In this document: in pieces, positions 23,293 to 29,733 of the stretch | Numbering within the stretch: the stretch's first letter is position 1 | Layout of the letters: each line of letters starts with the position of its first letter | Assembly: GCA_002381125.1 (NCBI GenBank) | Contig: DFUT01000037.1 | Span: forward strand, 1 to 29,733 | Source: Bacteroidales bacterium UBA4179 | GTDB lineage: Bacteria; Bacteroidota; Bacteroidia; Bacteroidales; Dysgonomonadaceae | Length of the DNA stretch: 29,733 bases | Reading direction: 5' to 3' | The notes under the pieces: generated by a model | Database searches by the model: none | What the model saw: only the letters and a program-made list of their open reading frames with translations | What the model was told of the DNA's origin: nothing | Position numbers and translations under genes: made by a program

Positions 23293-25341
23293 TTATTCTA
23301 TTGTTTTTAGTTCATTTTCAACCAATTTCAATACCATAGCGGTACGGGCAGGGAGATATAGCATAAGCCTTCCTTTATTATGGGGTGCATACAAGGGATC
23401 ATATAAAGTAAAGTGATGAATACTGTCGTCGTTAAGACCAAAACCCCCAAAATTGACATCGTCGGTGTTAAGGATAATTTTGTATTCGCCTTCGGGAGCA
23501 GGTATTCCATAATCCCTGTACGAATTGGTAGGATGGAAATTGTATACAAAAATTAGGTCTTCTCGCAAGTATGCCAATACATTATCGCCATCTTTGTCCC
23601 ACAATTTCACAAGGGGAGTATCCTGAAAATCCGGAACCGATTTAATGAGTTTGATCATTGCTTTGTCGAAATCGGCCAAATAATGATATTTCAGGTTGTG
23701 ATCGTCAACCAGATGCCATTGCCTTCGGGCATATTTGAATGACCAGCCGTTGCCTTCGCGCGGAAAATCAATCCATTCCGGATGACCGAACTCGTTGCCC
23801 ATAAAATTCAGATAACCGCCGTTCATGGTAGTGGCTGTTACCAGTCGGATCATTTTATGCAGCGCTATGCCGCGATCCACTTTTTCGGTGCTGGGAACAA
23901 GTTTCGACATGTGCCAGTACATATCGGCATCGATTAATCTAAAAATAATGGTTTTATCGCCAACCAAAGCCTGGTCGTGACATTCTGCGTAAGAAATCGT
24001 TTTTTCGTCGGCACGGCGGTTGGTCATTTCCCACCATATGGTCGATGGATACCATTCCTCATCTTTCTTTTCGGTGATGATTTTAATCCAGAAATCGGGA
24101 ATGTTCATGGCCATTCGGTAATCGAAGCCGTACCCTCCGGCTTCGGGTTTAACTCCCAAACCGGGCATGCCGCTTACTTCTTCGGCTATGGTAACGGCAT
24201 CGGTATTCACCTGATGGATGAGTTTATTGGCGAGGGTAAGATAGCAAATGGCATCTATGTCTTGATTTCCGTTGTAGTAATCGCCATAATGAGTGAAAAC
24301 AGTACCCAATCCATGATCATAATACAGCATGGAAGTTACGCCGTCGAAACGGAAGCCGTCGAATTTATATTCTTCCAGCCAATACTTGCAATTGGAGAGC
24401 AGAAAATGCAGAACTTCGTTTTTCCCATAATCGAAGCAAAGAGAGTCCCAAGCCTTATGATATCTTCGGTTGGGGTCGCTATGAAAATATAAGTCATACG
24501 AGCCATCTATGCGGGCAATTCCTTCGAACTCGTTTTTTACCGCATGTGAATGCACTAAATCCATAATAACGGCAATTCCCATGTCGTGAGCCGTATCGAT
24601 GAGTTGACGCAGCTCGTCCGGTGTGCCGAATCGGGAAGAAGGAGCAAAGAAATTGGAAACGTGATAACCAAACGATCCGTAGTAGGGGTGTTCCTGAATA
24701 GCCATTACTTGGATGGCGTTGTATCCGTTGTTTTTAATCCGAGGCAGAACCTGCTCGCGGAATTCGTTGTAGGTTCCTACTTTTTCTTCTTCCGTAGCCA
24801 TTCCTACATGACATTCGTAGATCAATAAAGGCGATCTGTCGGGTATGAAATGGTTGTGTTTGAATTGATAGGGAGTCGGAGGATCCCATACCCGCGCACA
24901 AAAGATATGGGTATCTTTGTCTTGGACCACCCATTTGCTCCATGCCGGAATGCGTTCGCCGCATCCGCCATTCCAGCAAACAAACAGTTTATAGTAATCG
25001 AGATGGTGAATACGATCCAAAGGAACTTTTATTTCCCATATGCCATGTTCCAAGCGTTTCAATCGATAGGATTCTTCGCGTTGCCAATTGTTGAAAGAAC
25101 CGATTAAAAATATTTCGGTAGCATTAGGTGCCCATTCTCTTAGGTACCAACCATCGTTTGTTTTTTGCAAGCCGAAATAAAGATAACCGGTTGCAAAATC
25201 GGATAAACCGATTTTACCGTTCTTTGTCAGTTGGTGTTCTTTGTTTATGATATAGTTGTACCGCTCTTCTATTACATCTGCATAAGGTTCGAGCCAAGGA
25301 TCGTTTTTGATGATTTCCAGCATAATGGTGTTCGATTTCAT
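23293..25341 (-). CDS. glgB: 1,4-alpha-glucan branching enzyme (GH13)
   Basis: It cuts alpha-1,4-glucan chains and rejoins them through alpha-1,6 bonds to make glycogen branches. It has 682 residues, as in the eukaryote-like branching enzymes (GH13 subfamily 8) found in Bacteroidetes. An N-terminal CBM48 domain (about 60-155: WYLREWAPNATEIFLIGSFNNW) precedes the GH13 barrel. Catalytic residues are the nucleophile Asp333 in GFRFDGVTSM and the acid/base Glu387 in TIAEEVSGMPG. The transition-state motif is ECHDQALVGDKT. The C-terminal beta domain follows (VYNFHPTNSY). Its ATG overlaps the stop of the yhcH-like gene by 4 bp, which fixes the start and indicates translational coupling. No glycogen synthase is present in the window. 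Confidence 0.94.
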   Translation of the reverse strand: MKSNTIMLEIIKNDPWLEPYADVIEERYNYIINKEHQLTKNGKIGLSDFATGYLYFGLQKTNDGWYLREWAPNATEIFLIGSFNNWQREESYRLKRLEHGIWEIKVPLDRIHHLDYYKLFVCWNGGCGERIPAWSKWVVQDKDTHIFCARVWDPPTPYQFKHNHFIPDRSPLLIYECHVGMATEEEKVGTYNEFREQVLPRIKNNGYNAIQVMAIQEHPYYGSFGYHVSNFFAPSSRFGTPDELRQLIDTAHDMGIAVIMDLVHSHAVKNEFEGIARIDGSYDLYFHSDPNRRYHKAWDSLCFDYGKNEVLHFLLSNCKYWLEEYKFDGFRFDGVTSMLYYDHGLGTVFTHYGDYYNGNQDIDAICYLTLANKLIHQVNTDAVTIAEEVSGMPGLGVKPEAGGYGFDYRMAMNIPDFWIKIITEKKDEEWYPSTIWWEMTNRRADEKTISYAECHDQALVGDKTIIFRLIDADMYWHMSKLVPSTEKVDRGIALHKMIRLVTATTMNGGYLNFMGNEFGHPEWIDFPREGNGWSFKYARRQWHLVDDHNLKYHYLADFDKAMIKLIKSVPDFQDTPLVKLWDKDGDNVLAYLREDLIFVYNFHPTNSYRDYGIPAPEGEYKIILNTDDVNFGGFGLNDDSIHHFTLYDPLYAPHNKGRLMLYLPARTAMVLKLVENELKTIE

Positions 25342-25796
25342 ATGGATGGGTTGACGGCTATTTTTACAATGATTTTTTTAGTATCTCCTTTTCCGATGAG
25401 GGGTGCATGGCCGTCTTCCGGAAAAAAAATGGCAAATTCGCCCGGCAACAAGGTGAAATAGGTAGATGGTTCGTCGTTGAAAAATTCGATATCGTTTACC
25501 GGATCGTATTCTTTTTCGGAATCTTTCAGATTGGACAATGATCGCCATCCGAAAGTTTCTTTTTGTTCAATGGGAATTTGGATATCGATGTATTTTTGAT
25601 GGGTTTCTAATTTTGCTTCCAATTTGGTCTTCATTTTTGTTTTTATGACGGAAACCTTTAGAGCATCATCTTGGAGTTGAGTTGAACCGGTTTCAAGCTG
25701 TTTGAGATCTAAGGTATTGAGATATTCAAAAGCTTTTTTAAATAAAGGGTGAAGTGAAAAATAGGTGTTGGCGTTGGATAAATTATCGATAATCAT
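25338..25796 (-). CDS. YhcH/YjgK/YiaL family protein (DUF386)
   Basis: This 152-residue single-domain cupin protein has the usual family length. It begins MIIDNLSNANTYFSLHPLFKKAFEYL, and carries the conserved THQKYIDIQIPIEQKETFGW (the metal-binding 'H-x2-YIDI' block) and FAIFFPEDGHAPLI. Members linked to sialic-acid use (NanQ/YhcH) act as sugar anomerases; others lie in beta-galactosidase or pentose clusters. The role here is probably on a sugar or sugar anomer, but no sialic-acid genes are nearby. It is the first gene of the minus-strand run yhcH-glgB-manA-hemH and overlaps glgB by 4 bp. It faces the PDZ-domain gene across a 195-bp divergent intergenic region. Confidence 0.88.
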   Translation of the reverse strand: MIIDNLSNANTYFSLHPLFKKAFEYLNTLDLKQLETGSTQLQDDALKVSVIKTKMKTKLEAKLETHQKYIDIQIPIEQKETFGWRSLSNLKDSEKEYDPVNDIEFFNDEPSTYFTLLPGEFAIFFPEDGHAPLIGKGDTKKIIVKIAVNPSI

Positions 25797-25831
25797 GATG
25801 TGTTTTTTTTAAAATGAAACATTCAACTTCA

Positions 25832-25839
25832 CAAATTTA
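25832..25839 (-). promoter_or_regulatory. Candidate -7 box for the yhcH-glgB-manA-hemH run
   Basis: On the minus strand this reads TAAATTTG, matching TAnnTTTG, 36 bp upstream of the yhcH-like start. No clear -33 TTTG is seen at the expected distance. Confidence 0.4.
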
Positions 25840-25876
25840 CAAGATAATTTTTAATTCACGTATAAAGTTTACGGGT

Positions 25877-25935
25877 TACTTTTGTGTGAAAAATGAATTT
25901 AGATGAAGAAAATATGCTGAAAATGTGTATTTTTG
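25877..25935 (+). promoter_or_regulatory. Two candidate -7 boxes for the PDZ-domain gene
   Basis: TACTTTTG (25877-25884) and TATTTTTG (25928-25935) both match TAnnTTTG. The second would start transcription about 45-50 bases before the ATG at 25992 and makes the earlier in-frame ATG-like start at 25947 less likely. Neither has a convincing -33 element. Confidence 0.4.
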
Positions 25936-25991
25936 CTTTATAAATTTTGAACCAAAGGGTTTTTATCCTTTCAAAAAGTAGTGAAAAGCGG

Positions 25992-27422
25992 ATGAAAAAA
26001 ATTATTTTTTCTTTTTTGAGTTTGGTGGCAATTGTCGCGATACATGCACAAACAAATATCGAAACATGTAATTTGGGTTTTTCTTTCGAAATAAGCAGTA
26101 ATTCGAACTGGGGGGAACATGAACCCGTCATAAGAAGCATTGTTCCCGGATCTCCTGCCGCAAAGGCCGGATTAAAAATAAACGATATCATAATGGAAGT
26201 AAATGGTAAAGGGACGTATTTGAAACCCTACTCGACCATTATGTCGTGGTTTTCTGAAAACGAAAGAGAAATGCAAATAGGCGTTCGTAATCTTGGCCGA
26301 CCTTTTCGACGAATGACAATTAAAAAAAATTGTCGGGTAAAAAATGCAATAAGCGAGGCTCAGCTGGCACCCGTGTTTGCTTTTTACAGTCTGGAAGATG
26401 TTCAGGAGAGACGTTTCGTTATTCCTGTGAAAACCACTACCAATCCCAATGCTCAATTTAGCGATTATCTAACATTCGATTTTGCACGGGGCGATGATCG
26501 AACAGCTCCAATAGATGCTCGTATTAATGCCATTTTCGAAAAAGTACTTACCGAAAGGGGACTTAAAAGAGACACTACCGACCCCGATTTTATTATTCAA
26601 ACCTATTATAGTTATCAGCATAATCCGGCATATAACCCTAATTCGCCAACTCTGGGTACTTATCGGCCAACGTGGCGCTTCGATATGCGGAACAAACGGA
26701 TGATAAAAATACCTGTGTATTCTCCTTCGGAAGCAGTGAGGGTCAACGACATCATGTATACTCTGGAATTTGGATACCGGTTTTATGATCGTAAATTTAT
26801 GCAACCGGGAGAGATGGTGTTGATTTGGGAAAGCGAGGTAAGCGAACGCTTGTCGGCTAATTATGGATTGGAAAATTATCTCGAAATGAATTTACCTCTC
26901 ATTCTTTTAAAGTTTCCTTATCCGGAAAACCTGTCTTCAGCCACGTATCAGGTAAATCATTTAAAATATAATTATACGGGGATTAATTATAATATGGACG
27001 ATTTGAAAACCATTGTTTCCGTTGATCCCGATTCGCCGGCAGAAAAAGCAGGAATACAAGCAGGTGATGTGGTGAAGCGAATACAAAATCATCCGTTTAA
27101 TCACGATCCCAAATCATTAACCGAATCGTATCGTCGTTTTATAGCCGAAACGATGAAGTATCGTGACGAGAGTACACGCTATACCGATGTAAATGGTTTC
27201 GATAAATGTATGTTTTGGAATATCGCCCATTATAACGAAATAGCAAAAACCTTTGAAAATAAAAGATATAAAGCTGCATTTTCGTACCTCTTCAATTTTA
27301 ATCAATATGTCGATTGGGAAACCCCGGACATACTTACCATTGTAATCGATCGAAAGGGTAAAAATTTCACTTTTAGAGTTGTGCCCGAAATTGTTACGTT
27401 TACGACTATTCTTGCTTATTGA
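25992..27422 (+). CDS. Exported PDZ - DUF4136-like - PDZ protein
   Basis: The protein has 476 residues from the ATG at 25992. It begins with a signal peptide, MKKIIFSFLSLVAIVAIHA followed by Gln, with likely cleavage after Ala19. An in-frame start at 25947 would place 15 charged residues before it and is rejected. Domain order: an N-terminal PDZ domain (about 27-105: NLGFSFEI, IRSIVPGSPAAKAGLKINDIIMEVNG), a central region (about 140-320) resembling DUF4136 (YLTFDFARGDD, INAIFEKVLTERGLKR, DPDFIIQTYYSY, ESEVSERLS), and a second PDZ near 335-375 (IVSVDPDSPAEKAGIQAGDVV), with a C-terminal tail ending in strands. No protease triad is visible, so it is probably a periplasmic or envelope scaffold. 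It stands alone, divergent from yhcH. Function unknown. Confidence 0.8.
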   Translation: MKKIIFSFLSLVAIVAIHAQTNIETCNLGFSFEISSNSNWGEHEPVIRSIVPGSPAAKAGLKINDIIMEVNGKGTYLKPYSTIMSWFSENEREMQIGVRNLGRPFRRMTIKKNCRVKNAISEAQLAPVFAFYSLEDVQERRFVIPVKTTTNPNAQFSDYLTFDFARGDDRTAPIDARINAIFEKVLTERGLKRDTTDPDFIIQTYYSYQHNPAYNPNSPTLGTYRPTWRFDMRNKRMIKIPVYSPSEAVRVNDIMYTLEFGYRFYDRKFMQPGEMVLIWESEVSERLSANYGLENYLEMNLPLILLKFPYPENLSSATYQVNHLKYNYTGINYNMDDLKTIVSVDPDSPAEKAGIQAGDVVKRIQNHPFNHDPKSLTESYRRFIAETMKYRDESTRYTDVNGFDKCMFWNIAHYNEIAKTFENKRYKAAFSYLFNFNQYVDWETPDILTIVIDRKGKNFTFRVVPEIVTFTTILAY

Positions 27423-27725
27423 CAATGTAACGATGTTCGTGTTGTGTTCCTATCGGAAAAATCCGACGAAACCAATTATCAACTCAACCTTGTTATTAAG
27501 TTGCATTGTTTAAAATATCGCGATGATTCAAGCAATACTTTATTTTTCTTCTAAACGGAAAAACATATTCCTAATTTCGGTTTTTTAGAAGAGAACCTGT
27601 TCTTGAAAAGTCGATAATTGGAATAAATACGAATTTTGTTATTTATACAATATATTGATATTCAATGGTGCTTTATAAAATTGAAATTTTTTATGCATTT
27701 TTCTTACAAAAATATGCTCGAATAT
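27423..27725. other. Intergenic region between the PDZ gene and the rRNA promoter
   Basis: No gene is visible in these 303 bp, which are strongly AT-rich. One inverted repeat is notable: TCTTCTAAA (27547-27555) and TTTAGAAGA (27584-27592), with a 28-base spacer. A small hairpin TCGGA/TCCGA (27453-27466) has no T run. AT-rich sequence ahead of the rRNA promoter could act as an upstream activating element. Confidence 0.5.
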
Positions 27726-27757
27726 TTTGGATTGGATTAAAAAAGTTTCTATCTTTG
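27726..27757 (+). promoter_or_regulatory. rRNA operon promoter
   Basis: TTTG at 27726-27729 and TATCTTTG at 27750-27757 match the Bacteroidetes -33/-7 consensus (TTTG and TAnnTTTG) with a 20-nt spacer. This is the best promoter in the window. Transcription should begin near 27763, leaving a leader of about 320 nt before 16S rRNA. Confidence 0.8.
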
Positions 27758-27820
27758 CAGCCGCTTTCCTGATGGAACACTACGTTCCTGTTTGATTTTG
27801 GAGGGCGATTTACATTAAGC

Positions 27821-27834
27821 GATCTTTGAAAGAT
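27821..27834 (+). promoter_or_regulatory. boxA-like antitermination site in the rRNA leader
   Basis: GATCTTTGAAAGAT resembles the 'TTCTTTGA' motif regularly found in Bacteroidetes rRNA leaders and spacers, the likely counterpart of the Nus-factor boxA. It is also a short palindrome (ATCTTT/AAAGAT). Confidence 0.4.
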
Positions 27835-27870
27835 TTCCGTACACGTTTTTTTTAAGACAAACAAGACAAA

Positions 27871-27902
27871 GCAGTAGTTGCGCCACTGCATCGATTTTTT
27901 TT
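27871..27902 (+). other. Terminator-like hairpin in the rRNA leader
   Basis: GCAGT (27871-27875) pairs with ACTGC (27885-27889) around a nine-base loop, and a run of eight T starts five bases later (27895-27902). It lies between the rRNA promoter and the 16S gene, after the boxA-like site. It might be an attenuator overridden by antitermination, or a processing element. Confidence 0.35.
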
Positions 27903-28086
27903 AGTTGGTGTTTGATGGTGCGACGACCCGTAAGATTTTTTGAGAGAACGAGATTTTTCGGATGACATACGTGAAATTCAGAGAGCCGTATTGAGTGGTC
28001 GGACTTTTTTTTGTTGTATATTTTGTTTGGATATTTTTCCGTTGTTCACCATCGGGTATCTTAACGGAACAAGATAACAATATTTT

Positions 28087-29634
<1,548 letters not shown>

Positions 29635-29733
29635 CTGGAGAACCCGTTGCATTCGACGGGGAAATGCCGGAGGGAATATACTCAAAAGACGGTCGTATCG
29701 GCTTCTCGAACGGCTTCTCTTTTCATTTCACGC
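29635..29733 (+). other. Start of the 16S-23S spacer, cut by the window edge
   Basis: These 99 bases follow 16S. A small hairpin CCCGT/ACGGG is visible at about 29643-29660. No tRNA is seen before the window ends; tRNA-Ile and tRNA-Ala would be expected further on if the operon follows the common Bacteroidales order. Confidence 0.6.

Noticed and set aside
27453..27466. TCGGA/TCCGA hairpin after the PDZ-domain gene as a terminator
   Set aside because: The stem is only 5 bp and no T run follows.
29635..29733. tRNA gene in the rRNA spacer
   Set aside because: No cloverleaf or TTCGAATC-type T-loop is present in the 99 bases before the window ends.

Overview
The window looks like chromosome of a member of the Bacteroidales (phylum Bacteroidota), most likely on the Dysgonomonadaceae/Porphyromonadaceae side. 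The evidence is a partial rRNA operon whose 16S gene reads as Bacteroidales, promoters of the TAnnTTTG type, A-rich start regions mostly without a Shine-Dalgarno sequence, low GC in the protein-coding part, a Bacteroides-like CarB, and the genes for propionate formation through methylmalonyl-CoA. I do not commit to a genus.

Layout. Bases 1-720 hold debris: a partial reading frame at the left edge, what looks like the end of an insertion sequence, and the C-terminal stub of a DUF72 gene. Bases 725-2836 carry a TetR regulator, a fabG-type reductase with a strong terminator, and an RluA-family pseudouridine synthase. Bases 2941-5881 carry a sugar-phosphate type nucleotidyltransferase, a CNNM/CBS membrane protein (HlyC/CorC family) and an FsaA/TalC-type aldolase. 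Bases 6087-9718 are a galactose module: mutarotase, FHS-family sugar permease and galactokinase, closed by a terminator. It is followed by a regulator of the NrtR/AraR kind, whose Nudix-like sensor domain has lost its catalytic glutamates. Bases 10591-15034 are carA-carB (carbamoyl phosphate for pyrimidines and arginine). A creatininase gene reduced to its two ends and a large hairpin follow.

Bases 15551-21238 carry mutA and mutB, the two subunits of methylmalonyl-CoA mutase, unusually separated by menA (menaquinone synthesis) and a CPBP-family membrane protease, all in one direction. This may tie menaquinone supply to the succinate-propionate route, which in these bacteria starts with quinol-dependent fumarate reduction. 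After a terminator at 21260-21300, the minus strand carries a tight run yhcH-like, glgB, manA, hemH (transcribed from 25796 down to 21303). From 25992 the plus strand carries an exported protein with PDZ, DUF4136-like and PDZ domains, then a textbook rRNA promoter, a leader of about 320 nt, the complete 16S gene and the first 99 nt of the spacer.

Most of the window is ordinary housekeeping and carbohydrate metabolism. I found no clear new multi-gene defence or mobile system. The points most worth a second look are the degenerate-Nudix regulator beside the galactose genes, the menA/CPBP insertion inside the mutase locus, the double-PDZ protein, the hairpin upstream of mutA, and two decayed genes.
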